A stretch of DNA of 64,000 nt, from the NCBI GenBank assembly GCA_039516895.1, contig CP154437.1:1612001-1676000 (forward strand), written 5' to 3'. Positions 46,741-56,157 of this stretch are shown here, piece by piece. The notes under the pieces were generated by a model, which made no database searches, was not told the origin of the DNA, and was given only the letters and a program-made list of their open reading frames with translations. This stretch comes from Campylobacter coli. Lineage in GTDB: Bacteria > Campylobacterota > Campylobacteria > Campylobacterales > Campylobacteraceae. Position 1 is the stretch's first letter; every line of letters begins with the position of its first letter. Position numbers and translations under genes: made by a program.

Positions 46741-47568
46741 TCACAAAATTTCTCTTAAAGTATTGGCTTTTTGCATCCAAGACTTTAATTCTTCATTTTT
46801 ATCCTCTTCAATCATCTTTTTACAAAATTCTAATTCTTTTTGAAAAAATTCAATGGAGCTTAAAACATTATCTTTGTTTTGTTCAAAAATACTCCCCCAC
46901 ATGATAGGAGATGATTTAGCAATCCTACTCATACCCTTAAAAGAACCGCCCGCTAAATGAACGATATTTCTTTTATCCTCCTCTTTCATCACAAAATTTG
47001 CTAAAGAAAAACTAATCACATGCGGTAAATGTGAAATAATAGCAGCATGATGATCATGTGCCGTGCTATCCATAAAAACAATCCTCATACCCAAATGCGA
47101 AAAAATTTCCACTGCTCTTTTTTGGTGCAAATCATCAGCCACTTCACTATCGCACAACACACAAACAGCATCCTTATAAAGCTCTTTAAAAGCTGCTTTT
47201 GGACCACTATTTTCAGTTCCTGCCATAGGATGGGCAAAAAGAGTTTGTTTGGTAAGTTTTGCGGGTAATTTTTCTATGATTTTTCTTTTTGTACTTCCAA
47301 GCTCTATAATAGTTATATTTGAAGGTAGATCCACTAATTTTTGTAAAATCTCTATAATGGCATTTACAGGTGTTGCAATAAAAATCATATCACATAAATG
47401 CAAATTTTCAAATTCTATAAGCTCATGAACGAGTCCTAATTTTAAAGCATCTTGCTCATTTTCTTTATTTGAGTCTAAACCATACACACAAGAAATTAAT
47501 TTATTTTCTTTTAAGCAAAGTCCTAAAGAACCCCCTATTAATCCAAGCCCTATAATCGCTACTTTCAT
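46741..47568 (-). CDS. tyrA: Prephenate dehydrogenase
   Basis: 275 residues. NAD motif VAIIGLGLIGGSLGLCL, then IFIATPVNAIIEIL, HPMAGTENSGPKAAF (active-site His region) and HDHHAAIISHLPHVISFSLA. It converts prephenate to 4-hydroxyphenylpyruvate for tyrosine. No ACT domain. It is divergent from bamA across 75 bases. Confidence 0.93.
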   Translation of the reverse strand: MKVAIIGLGLIGGSLGLCLKENKLISCVYGLDSNKENEQDALKLGLVHELIEFENLHLCDMIFIATPVNAIIEILQKLVDLPSNITIIELGSTKRKIIEKLPAKLTKQTLFAHPMAGTENSGPKAAFKELYKDAVCVLCDSEVADDLHQKRAVEIFSHLGMRIVFMDSTAHDHHAAIISHLPHVISFSLANFVMKEEDKRNIVHLAGGSFKGMSRIAKSSPIMWGSIFEQNKDNVLSSIEFFQKELEFCKKMIEEDKNEELKSWMQKANTLREIL

Positions 47569-47604
47569 AATATTATCTCAATCCCTTTGTTAAATTTTTT
47601 CTGC

Positions 47605-47610
47605 TATTAT
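47605..47610 (+). promoter_or_regulatory. Probable -10 box for bamA
   Basis: CTGCTATTATACAAATTTTT contains TATTAT 33 bases before the bamA start, spaced from a T-rich stretch as in Campylobacter promoters. A weak site; no -35 box. Confidence 0.4.
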
Positions 47611-47643
47611 ACAAATTTTTAATAAAGCTTTAGGTAAAAATAA

Positions 47644-49860
47644 ATGAAAAAAATCATCAGCATTTGTGCCTTGGTTGCACTGAGTAATGCAGCAGTAATT
47701 AAAGAAATTAAATTTAGCGGATTAAATCATCTTTCAAATGCAAGTGCTTTAAATCTCACAGGATTGAAAATCGGCGAAACAATAAATCTTGATAAAATAA
47801 ATACCGCCATACTTAACCTTTATAAACAAAATTATTTCGAAAATATTGCCGTAGAAGAAGATAATGGTGTTTTAAATATCATCGTCACAGAAAAACCAAG
47901 CATAGCTAAAATAAGCATTACAGGAATTGCATCTAATGATAGAAAGCAAGTAGAAAGTATTTTGGGTATAAAAAGAGGAACCTTGTTTGATGAAGCAAGT
48001 GCTAAAGAAGCAAGCGAACGCATCAAAGCTTATTACGAAGCTAAAAGCTATTTTGATACCATAGTAGAATACAGAAAAAAAACTCTAGAAAATACCGAGG
48101 GGTTAGAGCTTGAATTTATAGTCAATCGCGGAGAAAATATTATCATTAATAATGTCAATTTAAGCGGAGCAGAGAAATTTTCGTATTCAGATATTGAACC
48201 TGCTATAGTCAATAAAGAAAAAGAATTTATGGGCTGGATGTGGGGAAGAAATGATGGAAAACTTAAAATTTTTGAACTAAGCAATGATAGTGCAAGAATC
48301 AGTGATGAATATATGAAAAAAGGATATCTTGATGTGCAAGTATCCTCGCCCTATCTTAAAACCTATACTGATACTTATCAAGCTAATCTAACTTATTTTA
48401 TCAAAGAAGGTAAGCCTTATAAAATTCAAAGCATAAGTATAGAAAATCCTTTATTTAGCGAAGAGGAAAATAAGCAAAATTTAGAAAATCTACGCTCAAC
48501 CCAAGGCAAACTCATTAATATAGAAGATATTCGTAAAGATGTAAAAACCATAGAAACACAAAGTGCTGATTTAGGCTATGCTTTTGCAGAAGTTTATCCT
48601 GATATTCAAAAAAATGATCAAACCCAAGAAGCTACCGTTGTATTTAAAGTCATTCCTCATGATAAAGTCTATATAAGAAATGTTATCATTTCGGGAAATT
48701 CTCGCACAGTTGACAGAGTAGTTCGTCGCGAACTTTATATCACTGAAGGAAATTTATACAATCGCACCGATTTAAGCGAATCTACAAATGCTTTAAGAAG
48801 AACGTCTTATTTTGATGATGTAGAAATCAAAGAAGAAAAAGTAGATGATACACATATAGACTTAATTGTCAATGTTAAAGAAGCTTCTACGGGTGCTATT
48901 TCAGGAGGTATTGGCTATGGTTCAAGCGATGGCTTATTGCTCAATGCATCATTATCAGATACCAATATTTTTGGTTCAGGTATTAAAAGCTCTGTTAGCG
49001 TAGATAAAAGTGATGATACCTTATCAGGAAGAATCAGTCTTATAAACCCACGCATTCTTGATAGTCAATACAGCTTAGGCGGAACGCTTTATTCTAATGA
49101 TTATGAATGGGATAATTACTCTGAAAAAAATTATGGTTTTGATATCACCCTAGGACGCCAGTTTGCAAGATATTATAATGTAAGTTTAACTTACAATCTT
49201 GAGCAAAGTGATATCTATCATCTAAGCCCAACACTTTTAAGAACAGGTTATGAGCTTGGCAAAACTATAAAAAGCTCTGTAACCCCTGCTATTACTTTTA
49301 ACAACACTGATGATTATTATCTCCCAAGAAAAGGTATTATCGCTTCAACAAGCCTAGAGTATGCAGGACTTGGAGGAGATCAAGAATTCCTTTCATCAAG
49401 TACAAAATTTAACTTTTATCAAGGTTTGGAAGACTATATAGGCTATGATCTTATTTATCGTTATAAAGCAAGTTTTTATAAAGTTTGGGATGAGGGCTAT
49501 CTTCCAATCAATCAAAGAATTTATCTAGGTGGTATTCGCTCTCTTCGCGGTTTTGAAAGTAGAACTGTAAGTCCTAAGAATGAGTGGGGAGATGAAGTGG
49601 GTGGAACCATAGCTTTTGCAAATTCCGTAGAACTTAGCTTCCCTTTAATCGATAGAATTAAACTTCGCGGTAGTGTATTTTTTGATTATGGTATGATAGG
49701 AAATAAAAATCTAGATGAAATTCAAAGAATGAGTACAGGTTTAGGTATAGAATGGATCACTCCTATTGGGCCATTACAACTTGTATTTGCTAAACCGCTC
49801 AATGATAAAAAAGGCGATGATACCAATACTTTTGAATTTAACCTAGGAACACGCTTTTAA
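47644..49860 (+). CDS. bamA: Outer-membrane protein assembly factor BamA
   Basis: 738 residues: signal peptide (KKIISICALVALSNAAV), tandem POTRA domains up to about residue 400 (for example IRNVIISGNSRTVDRVVRRE), and a C-terminal 16-strand barrel with the conserved IYLGGIRSLRGFESRTVSP loop (lid-lock motif) and terminal FEFNLGTRF. It inserts barrel proteins into the outer membrane. Stop overlaps the next gene by one base. Confidence 0.96.
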   Translation: MKKIISICALVALSNAAVIKEIKFSGLNHLSNASALNLTGLKIGETINLDKINTAILNLYKQNYFENIAVEEDNGVLNIIVTEKPSIAKISITGIASNDRKQVESILGIKRGTLFDEASAKEASERIKAYYEAKSYFDTIVEYRKKTLENTEGLELEFIVNRGENIIINNVNLSGAEKFSYSDIEPAIVNKEKEFMGWMWGRNDGKLKIFELSNDSARISDEYMKKGYLDVQVSSPYLKTYTDTYQANLTYFIKEGKPYKIQSISIENPLFSEEENKQNLENLRSTQGKLINIEDIRKDVKTIETQSADLGYAFAEVYPDIQKNDQTQEATVVFKVIPHDKVYIRNVIISGNSRTVDRVVRRELYITEGNLYNRTDLSESTNALRRTSYFDDVEIKEEKVDDTHIDLIVNVKEASTGAISGGIGYGSSDGLLLNASLSDTNIFGSGIKSSVSVDKSDDTLSGRISLINPRILDSQYSLGGTLYSNDYEWDNYSEKNYGFDITLGRQFARYYNVSLTYNLEQSDIYHLSPTLLRTGYELGKTIKSSVTPAITFNNTDDYYLPRKGIIASTSLEYAGLGGDQEFLSSSTKFNFYQGLEDYIGYDLIYRYKASFYKVWDEGYLPINQRIYLGGIRSLRGFESRTVSPKNEWGDEVGGTIAFANSVELSFPLIDRIKLRGSVFFDYGMIGNKNLDEIQRMSTGLGIEWITPIGPLQLVFAKPLNDKKGDDTNTFEFNLGTRF

Positions 49861-50576
49861 TGAAACAATTTCTAGATGCTTGCCTAAAAGCAAATTTACA
49901 AATTAGCAAGTATCTTAATAATATTTGCGAAAGCGATCTTGAGTTTTCTCCTGATCTTGGCTTTGATAATAATCAAAGCTATAAGCTTGATCTAAAATGT
50001 GAAAAAATCTTTACAGAATATCTTAGTGATTTAGGCCAAATTTTTTCCGAAGAAAGTGGCTTGATCGGAGAAAATAGTCCTTATAAAATCATTCTTGATC
50101 CCTTAGATGGAAGTTCAAACTTTGTCTCTAAAATACCCTTTTATGGGACATCTGCAGCACTTTTTAAAGATGAAGAAGCCCAAAGTGCTTTTATTTGCAA
50201 TCTAGCCAATAATGAAATTTTAATTTTTGATGATAATAAAAATTTAAAATCAAATCTTTTCAATCCTAATTATTCTCCTTTTTTGCCTAATCGTTTTTCT
50301 CAAATTGGGATCGTAGAAAAAATAACACTTTGCCCAAATCTTATCAATTACCTCGCGAAAAATAAGCTTAAATTTCGCTCTTTGGGTGCTACAGCTTTAA
50401 GCATTGCTTATGCTCCGTATTTTAGTTTTGTTTTAGTTTTAGGAAAAACTCGAGTCTTTGATACTGCAGGAGCTTTAATGTTGTGTAAAAATTTATATAT
50501 AGAAAACAATGAAAATTTCCTTCTCATAAGTAAAGATAAGAAAATTTTTGATATAATCTTGGAATTTTTAAAATAA
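49860..50576 (+). CDS. Inositol monophosphatase-family phosphatase
   Basis: 238 residues. Metal-binding motifs: IFSEESGLIGEN (Glu), ILDPLDGSSNFVSKIPFYG (motif A), and the late GKTRVFDTAGALML (motif B variant of WDxAAG). The family acts on sugar or inositol phosphates, or on 3'-phosphoadenosine compounds; substrate unknown. Coupled to bamA by a one-base overlap. Confidence 0.87.
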   Translation: MKQFLDACLKANLQISKYLNNICESDLEFSPDLGFDNNQSYKLDLKCEKIFTEYLSDLGQIFSEESGLIGENSPYKIILDPLDGSSNFVSKIPFYGTSAALFKDEEAQSAFICNLANNEILIFDDNKNLKSNLFNPNYSPFLPNRFSQIGIVEKITLCPNLINYLAKNKLKFRSLGATALSIAYAPYFSFVLVLGKTRVFDTAGALMLCKNLYIENNENFLLISKDKKIFDIILEFLK

Positions 50577-50590
50577 TTAGGTGAATTATT

Positions 50591-51433
50591 ATGAATTTTG
50601 CAGATATTTTTTCAAAAATCAGAAGACAACAACCCAGCACCAAAGAAGCTCCAAATCATTGGGTAAAATGCCAGAGTTGTCATGCTTTAATGTATTATAA
50701 AGAAATAGAATCTTGTTTTAATGTATGCCCTAAATGTTCTTATCATATGAGAATTTCTCCTATGGATAGGATAAAACTCCTAAGTGATGAAAATACCTTT
50801 GTTGAATATGATGCAAATTTAGAAGCCATAGATCCGCTCAAATTTGTTGATAGCAAGTCCTATAAAAAACGCTTAAGCGAGGGTGAAAGCAAAACCGGTA
50901 GAAAATCTGCGGTCATTAGTGGAGAATGCCTTATAGATGGCCTTAAAACTCAACTTGTAGTATTTGATTTTTCTTTCATGGGAGGATCTTTAGGCTCTGT
51001 AGAAGGCGAAAAAATCGTTAGGGCAATCCAAAGAGCCATCACAGATAAAACTCCTGTTGTTATTGTGAGTGCAAGCGGTGGAGCTAGAATGCAAGAAAGT
51101 ACTTATTCTTTAATGCAAATGAGTAAAACAAGTGCTGCTTTAAAACTTTTAAGCAAAGAAAAACTCCCTTATATCAGTGTATTAACCGATCCTACTATGG
51201 GTGGCGTGAGCGCTTCTTTCGCTTGGCTTGGGGATTTAATCATCGCTGAACCAGGCGCTTTGGTGGGTTTTGCAGGAGCAAGAGTAATTAAACAAACCAT
51301 AGGCGCAGATTTACCCGAAGGCTTCCAAAAAGCTGAATTTCTACTCGAACATGGACTCATAGATGCGATAGTAGAGCGTTCAGATATGAAAAAATACCTT
51401 AGCGATACTCTTAAATTCTTTTGTGGAAAATAA
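50591..51433 (+). CDS. accD: Acetyl-CoA carboxylase carboxyltransferase beta
   Basis: 280 residues. Zinc ribbon [12 protein letters not shown] and [14 protein letters not shown] at the N-terminus (CX2C-X-CX2C), then [20 protein letters not shown] and [16 protein letters not shown] of the crotonase-like core. It forms the transferase with AccA for malonyl-CoA. Start follows TTAGGTGAATT. Confidence 0.95.
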   Translation: MNFADIFSKIRRQQPSTKEAPNHWVKCQSCHALMYYKEIESCFNVCPKCSYHMRISPMDRIKLLSDENTFVEYDANLEAIDPLKFVDSKSYKKRLSEGESKTGRKSAVISGECLIDGLKTQLVVFDFSFMGGSLGSVEGEKIVRAIQRAITDKTPVVIVSASGGARMQESTYSLMQMSKTSAALKLLSKEKLPYISVLTDPTMGGVSASFAWLGDLIIAEPGALVGFAGARVIKQTIGADLPEGFQKAEFLLEHGLIDAIVERSDMKKYLSDTLKFFCGK

Positions 51434-51434
51434 C

Positions 51435-51884
51435 TTGCAAGTTAATATTTTTCACATACAAAAAAACGATGAATTTAAAATTTGGGGTGAGAAGTACGCA
51501 AAACTTATCTCCAAATTTGCAGATCTTAAAGAACACAATCTCTTTAATAAAAAAATAGCTGCTGCACAAAATTTAAATGCACAAGCTGCTAAATTAAGCT
51601 ATGAAGAGGCATTTGCTCCTTATACAAAAGGCTTTTGCATAGTTCTTGATGAAAGAGGCAAGGAGCTTACAAGCGTAGAATTTGCAAAACTCATAGCAGA
51701 TAAAAATAATTTAAATTTTTTTATAGGTGGTGCTTATGGCCTAAGGGATGAATTCAGCCAGAGTTTAGATTTTAGACTTTCATTAAGCAAACTCACCTTA
51801 GCACATCAATTTGTAAAAATTTTACTTTTAGAACAAATTTATCGTGCTTTTTGTATCAACTCAAATCATCCTTATCACAAATAA
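51435..51884 (+). CDS. rlmH: 23S rRNA pseudouridine-1915 N3-methyltransferase
   Basis: 149 residues, SPOUT fold. [20 protein letters not shown] and [15 protein letters not shown] are the RlmH signatures, and [20 protein letters not shown] the C-terminal one. The chosen start is TTG 51435 ([10 protein letters not shown]), which aligns with the family N-terminus; a GTG at 51423 lies inside accD. Ribosome binding site is weak (GGAA). Confidence 0.88.
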   Translation: MQVNIFHIQKNDEFKIWGEKYAKLISKFADLKEHNLFNKKIAAAQNLNAQAAKLSYEEAFAPYTKGFCIVLDERGKELTSVEFAKLIADKNNLNFFIGGAYGLRDEFSQSLDFRLSLSKLTLAHQFVKILLLEQIYRAFCINSNHPYHK

Positions 51885-51895
51885 AAGGTTAAACA

Positions 51896-52249
51896 ATGAA
51901 AAAGAATGAAATACAAGTTTTTAAAACTATCTTAGAAAATAGAAAAAAAACTATATTGGAAAATTTGCAAAGCAATTCTAAAGAAATTGAAGCCTTACAT
52001 AATAGCGTCCCAAGTGATAGTGTGGATTTTTCTGTTATTGAAACAGGATCGCAAATTGATTTTGCTATCAGTGCTAATTTAAAACAAGAATTAGAGGAAA
52101 TAGAAGATTCTTTAGAAAAAATCAAAGATGGCACTTATGGAATATGCGAATCTTGCGATGAAGAAATCGCCATAGAAAGACTTAAAATCAAACCTCATGC
52201 AAAATACTGCATCGTATGCCGCGAAAATTTAGAAAAAGGAGAGTTATGA
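51896..52249 (+). CDS. dksA: DksA/TraR-type zinc-finger regulator
   Basis: 117 residues: a coiled-coil N-terminal part with the acidic tip region SVPSDSVDFSVIE, then a four-Cys zinc finger ICESCDEEIAIERLKIKPHA followed by CIVC. It binds RNA polymerase and modulates the stringent response and rRNA transcription. The 3' end overlaps the next gene by 4 bases. Confidence 0.93.
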   Translation: MKKNEIQVFKTILENRKKTILENLQSNSKEIEALHNSVPSDSVDFSVIETGSQIDFAISANLKQELEEIEDSLEKIKDGTYGICESCDEEIAIERLKIKPHAKYCIVCRENLEKGEL

Positions 52250-53232
52250 GAATTAGATTATTTTTTATAGCAAGCTTTATTTATATAGCTCTTATATTTG
52301 CTCTTGCTTGGTATTTAGAATTAGGAAATTATACTTTAAATTTCAATACATATAGCTTCGAGCTACCTATAATGATATGGCTTATTTTACCTTTGATACC
52401 TTTAGTGTTTTTTGCCATCATTCATATGGGTTTTTATTATTTTTTACTCACTTTAAAATTTAAGCATTTTTTCAAAGATTCTACCAAATTTGAAAATTTT
52501 ACCCGCGACCTTCTTTTAGAAAAAGAATCAAATATCAGCTTTCAAACAAAGGAATTTAGACAAGTAGCACAGCTAGCTAAAACCCTAAAAACACATGAAA
52601 AAATCCCTAATACAAATAAAATCAATGAAATTTTAGATCTTATAGACGGCATTAAAAAAGAAGAATACTTCAATCTTAACAAATTTAAACTCGAAAATAA
52701 TAATATCTTATTTCTAGAAAATGAAAAAAATCATATCAAAAATGATATAAATTATGCTTATTCCAAAATCAAAAACCTTAGTCAAACTCAAGACGAATTC
52801 CAAGATCTGGCTTTTGAAAGTTTGATAAAAAAAGGAACTTATGAGCAAATTAAAAATATCAAAATCACAAAAAAACCTTGTCATATCCTTACACTCATCA
52901 AGCGTTTTAAAGAAGGAAATTTAGAGCTTAATACTGCCGAATATGAAGTTTTACTTTCTCACAATATCCTTGGCGAAAAAGACTATCTTGATATAGCAAA
53001 ACTAAGTACTAAGCTTTTAAATCCTGATGCACTTATAGGAATTTTTAACAAAATCAAAAATGAAAAAGGTGAAGCTTTAAGAGCGTATTTATATCTTTTG
53101 GCTGAATTTGGACTTTTAGATGAACTCAGAGAGCAAATTCATAATGATGACAAAAAATTCAATGATTTTAAAGCCTTTTTAACCCTGCGTGAAAAAAATA
53201 TCAAAATCGATTTAAATCAGCTTATACAATGA
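52246..53232 (+). CDS. Conserved membrane protein of unknown function
   Basis: About 328 residues from ATG 52246, which has AAAAAGGAGAGTT before it; a start 30 bases earlier lies inside dksA. Two N-terminal helices (LFFIASFIYIALIFALAWYL and the PIMIWLILPLIPLVFFAII region) are followed by a long helical cytosolic domain, Lys/Asn/Glu-rich, possibly TPR-like. Known as a conserved gene at this place in Campylobacter. It overlaps dusB by 4 bases. Confidence 0.8.
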   Translation: MRIRLFFIASFIYIALIFALAWYLELGNYTLNFNTYSFELPIMIWLILPLIPLVFFAIIHMGFYYFLLTLKFKHFFKDSTKFENFTRDLLLEKESNISFQTKEFRQVAQLAKTLKTHEKIPNTNKINEILDLIDGIKKEEYFNLNKFKLENNNILFLENEKNHIKNDINYAYSKIKNLSQTQDEFQDLAFESLIKKGTYEQIKNIKITKKPCHILTLIKRFKEGNLELNTAEYEVLLSHNILGEKDYLDIAKLSTKLLNPDALIGIFNKIKNEKGEALRAYLYLLAEFGLLDELREQIHNDDKKFNDFKAFLTLREKNIKIDLNQLIQ

Positions 53233-54155
53233 TAGATTTTAGCAAAAAGCCTTTATTTTTAGCTCCTATGGCGGGTTTTTCGGACCTGCCTTTTCGCAAT
53301 GTGGTAAAAAAATTTGGTGCAGATATCACGATAAGTGAAATGATAAGCTCCAATGCTTTGGTTTATGAAAGCTCCAAAACCTTACATATGCTAGAAAGAG
53401 CCGAACTTGAAAACCCTTATATAGTCCAAATTGCAGGGGGTGATAAAGAAGTGCTTAAAAAAGCAGTTCAAATGCTTAATGAAATGGATTTTGTAGATGG
53501 CATTGACTTTAATTGTGGCTGTCCTGTAAATAAAGTCGTCAAACAATGTGCAGGAAGTGCTCTGCTAGAAAATTTAGAGCTTTTTAAAAGCCTTGTGGGA
53601 GTGATTAAAGAAAACAATAAAAAAAACCTTACAAGTGTTAAATTTCGCTTAGGCTTTAATGAAAAATATCCCGAAAAAATGGCTAAAATTTGCGAAAGTT
53701 TGGGCGTGGACTTTGTAAGCATTCACGGACGCACAAGAAAGCAGCTTTATAGTGGAAAAGCGGATTATGACTCTATTGCTAGTGCTAAAGCAAGCGTGAA
53801 AATTCCTGTGATCGCAAATGGTGATATCAATGCTCAAAATGCTAAAGAGGTTTATGAGATCACAAAATGTGATGGACTTATGATAGGGCGTGCAAGTGTG
53901 GGAAATCCTTGGATATTTTATGAAATCAAAAGTGGTAAAAATGTAGATGAAAAACTCAAAAAAGAAATCATACTCACTCATTTTGACGAAATGATAAAAC
54001 ACTATAAAGATCAAGGTGTGAGTATATTTCGTAAACATTTACACGAGTATTCCAAAGGCCATAAAGATGCTTCAGCCTTTAGAGATAGTGTTAATCGCAT
54101 CGACAATGTCGAAGAAATGCGAAAAAAAATAGAAGAATTTTTTAGTTTAACTTGA
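53229..54155 (+). CDS. dusB: tRNA-dihydrouridine synthase
   Basis: 308 residues, FMN TIM barrel. PLFLAPMAGFSDLPFRNVVK at the start, then FNCGCPVNKVVKQCAGSALL with the catalytic Cys, SIHGRTRKQLYSGKADYD, and IANGDINAQNAKEV, DGLMIGRASVGNPWIF. It reduces uridines in the tRNA D-loop with NADPH. It is convergent with the repeat locus that follows. Confidence 0.92.
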   Translation: MIDFSKKPLFLAPMAGFSDLPFRNVVKKFGADITISEMISSNALVYESSKTLHMLERAELENPYIVQIAGGDKEVLKKAVQMLNEMDFVDGIDFNCGCPVNKVVKQCAGSALLENLELFKSLVGVIKENNKKNLTSVKFRLGFNEKYPEKMAKICESLGVDFVSIHGRTRKQLYSGKADYDSIASAKASVKIPVIANGDINAQNAKEVYEITKCDGLMIGRASVGNPWIFYEIKSGKNVDEKLKKEIILTHFDEMIKHYKDQGVSIFRKHLHEYSKGHKDASAFRDSVNRIDNVEEMRKKIEEFFSLT

Positions 54156-54175
54156 TTTTTATAATTTAAAAAATC
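54154..54175. terminator. Weak bidirectional hairpin between dusB and the repeat locus
   Basis: A 7-bp all-AT-but-one stem GATTTTT / AAAAATC with an 8-base loop spans the 20-base gap between the two convergent stops. T runs lie on both strands. A low-stability candidate. Confidence 0.4.
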
Positions 54176-55411
54176 TTAAGCCTTAATATCTATGCTTTTT
54201 GGTGTAGAATTTAAAGAAAGAATTTTATTAAATTCTCCTGTGTTATCATCACTAAATTTCATACCAAAAAGAATTTCTAGCTCATCGCTTGTGCCAAATT
54301 TAGTTTCTAGTAGCTTTTTTAAAAGCTCATTCATTTTATTATCATCTTTGTAGGTTTCGCTTTTACTTTCTGCTTGTATAGGCTTGAAAGGCTTTTCTTT
54401 GTCTTCTTCTGAAGTCTCTTGCGATGAAATAACTTCTTTTTGCTTTGCTATCTCGGCTTTATATACTTCTCCCATTTCATCACTTTTGGCTTTCATTTCT
54501 AGCCATTGTTTTTTAAATTCATCTATATCGCTAATATTGTTTTTAAGTTTTAAAACATTTATAAAATCTGTTCCTATATCTCCTGTTATGCCGTATTTGA
54601 TAGGATTTTGTTTTATAAATTCATTTAAATCTTCTACTTGACTTTGGCTTATATTTTTATCATAGCCATTAAGTTTTCCTGCTATGGTTGTTTCACCTTC
54701 TATAAGAGGATTTTGTCCTGACATACCTGCAAAGAATGCCATTAAAACACCACCTTTATTTATAGAACCATTATCATTTTTATAAAATGATGCTCCAATA
54801 TCTATGTGGGAACTTGGAGCAAATATATCGCTATTCTTTTTAGTGTAATCGTTAGGAGAATTTTCATTCCAACTTGGAAAACTTAACGCCAATTGTTTAG
54901 GACTTTGATAAATTTGTAAATTATTGTTTGCACTTAAAACACTATCAAACTCTTTTTGGGTTTGATAGATATTTTCTACCTGAAAGCTTTTTTTATCATA
55001 AGAAAATCCTAAAGGGATTTTGCTTAAATCTTCAGTAGTAAAATTTCCACTCGGTTCATCAATAAGCTGTGAAAAAACCTTATAAGCATTACCTAAACTT
55101 TTGGCAATATCTATATTGGTAAAAGATTTAAAATTAAGGTTAGTGATATAATTAACAAAATTTTCAGCACCTTTAGCATAAATCTTATAATCTTTTGGCA
55201 ATCCTGCTGCTTTATTAAAATCGCTTGTAAAAAAGCCATCTTTATCTACGCCATAGCCTAAGACTTTATTGTTTGTTTTAGTAGTGTCTTGGGTGTCTTG
55301 TAGATTTTTTATACTATTATTTGAAGTATTTGAATTTAAGGAAGAGTTGTTATTGTTTTTAATATTAAGATTGACAAAGGAGTTATTGAAAGTTGAGTTG
55401 ATACCTATCAT
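54176..55411 (-). CDS. Array gene H: MIGINSTF-type protein with constant tail
   Basis: 411 residues, no cysteine, no signal peptide, N-terminus rich in Asn/Ser/Thr (MIGINSTFNNSFVNLNIKNN). Core segments shared with genes E and A: DKDGFFTSDFNKAAGLPKDY near residue 57, NIDIAKSLGNAYKVFSQLI, and NKGGVLMAFFAG followed by EGETTIAGKLNGYD. The last ~75 residues are the constant tail (DKEKPFKPIQAESK, LLKKLLETKFGT, ELEILFGMKFSDD, SIDIKA end). Start after AAAAAGGATTAAAA, 35 bases after gene G. Unknown function; the Cys-free, Ser/Asn-rich build fits a flagellar-export substrate (inference). Confidence 0.8.
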   Translation of the reverse strand: MIGINSTFNNSFVNLNIKNNNNSSLNSNTSNNSIKNLQDTQDTTKTNNKVLGYGVDKDGFFTSDFNKAAGLPKDYKIYAKGAENFVNYITNLNFKSFTNIDIAKSLGNAYKVFSQLIDEPSGNFTTEDLSKIPLGFSYDKKSFQVENIYQTQKEFDSVLSANNNLQIYQSPKQLALSFPSWNENSPNDYTKKNSDIFAPSSHIDIGASFYKNDNGSINKGGVLMAFFAGMSGQNPLIEGETTIAGKLNGYDKNISQSQVEDLNEFIKQNPIKYGITGDIGTDFINVLKLKNNISDIDEFKKQWLEMKAKSDEMGEVYKAEIAKQKEVISSQETSEEDKEKPFKPIQAESKSETYKDDNKMNELLKKLLETKFGTSDELEILFGMKFSDDNTGEFNKILSLNSTPKSIDIKA

Positions 55412-55682
55412 TTTTAATCCTTTTTATAATTTAAATTTTTATATTTTTAAGCCTTAATATCTATAATTTTTGCCGAAGTGTTTTGAGAAAGAAATTTATT
55501 AAATTCCCCTGTATCATCATCGCTAAATTTCATACCAAAAAGAATTTCTAGCTCATCACCTGTGCCAAATTTAGTTTCTAGTAGCTTTTTTAAAAGCTCA
55601 TTCATTTTATTATCATCTTTGTAAGTTTCTTTGTTTTTACTTTCTGCTTGTATAGGTTTAAATGGCTTTTCTTTGTCTTCTT
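55257..55682 (-). repeat. Array repeat, copy 1 (tail of G, spacer, head of H)
   Basis: This stretch is near-identical to 57612-58037 (offset 2355). It covers the constant tail of the upstream gene, an invariant 35-base spacer with ribosome binding site, and the first ~50 codons of the MIGINSTF gene. A related third copy begins at 59721. Confidence 0.85.
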
Positions 55683-56142
55683 TTTGATTGTTTTTATTAG
55701 CTAAGAACTTATCTATATCTTCTTGAGTAAGCGGCTTACCAAGTTCATTAAAAAATTGTTTTTCTCTTTGCGCCCTTTCAGCACCCCATATTTTCTCAAA
55801 TTCATTCATGCTTGTAAGAGTTTTTAAAAGATCAACTTTTCGTTTATGAAGTGCGGACAAATCTACGCCTTCTGTAAGATAGTCTGTGCCAAATTTATTA
55901 AGTATTTTTATTTCATCCTTGCTTAGTTTATCTTCCATATATCTTTTATATAAAGAGTTTTCTACTTCTTTTACATCAGGAGATCCATTATATCCTTGTT
56001 CTTCTTTGGTTTTTTCAGAGAAATTAAATTTTTTTATCACGGAATTAAAATAATCATCATCGTTTTTAAGCACAGATTTTTTATTGTTCGTGTTATTGCT
56101 TAGATAATTAATATTTGTATATTGAGTATCAAAATTTACCAT
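55447..56142 (-). CDS. Array gene G: variable-head protein with constant tail
   Basis: 231 residues, no cysteine, no signal peptide. The head (MVNFDTQYTNINYLSNNTNN, then a charged helical region with LHKRKVDLLKTLTSMNEFEK) is unlike other array heads. From residue ~155 it carries the constant tail, of the subtype shared with gene D (ESKNKETYKDD, SQNTSAKIIDIKA). Starts 15 bases after gene F; start preceded by AAAAAAAGGGGTTTTCT. Function unknown; the array logic suggests an exported effector or partner of F (inference). Confidence 0.78.
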   Translation of the reverse strand: MVNFDTQYTNINYLSNNTNNKKSVLKNDDDYFNSVIKKFNFSEKTKEEQGYNGSPDVKEVENSLYKRYMEDKLSKDEIKILNKFGTDYLTEGVDLSALHKRKVDLLKTLTSMNEFEKIWGAERAQREKQFFNELGKPLTQEDIDKFLANKNNQKEDKEKPFKPIQAESKNKETYKDDNKMNELLKKLLETKFGTGDELEILFGMKFSDDDTGEFNKFLSQNTSAKIIDIKA

Positions 56143-56157
56143 AGAAAACCCCTTTTT

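Noticed and set aside
53649-54038. 129-residue minus-strand frame opposite dusB
   Set aside because: Antisense to the dusB core with its FMN and tRNA motifs; no start context.
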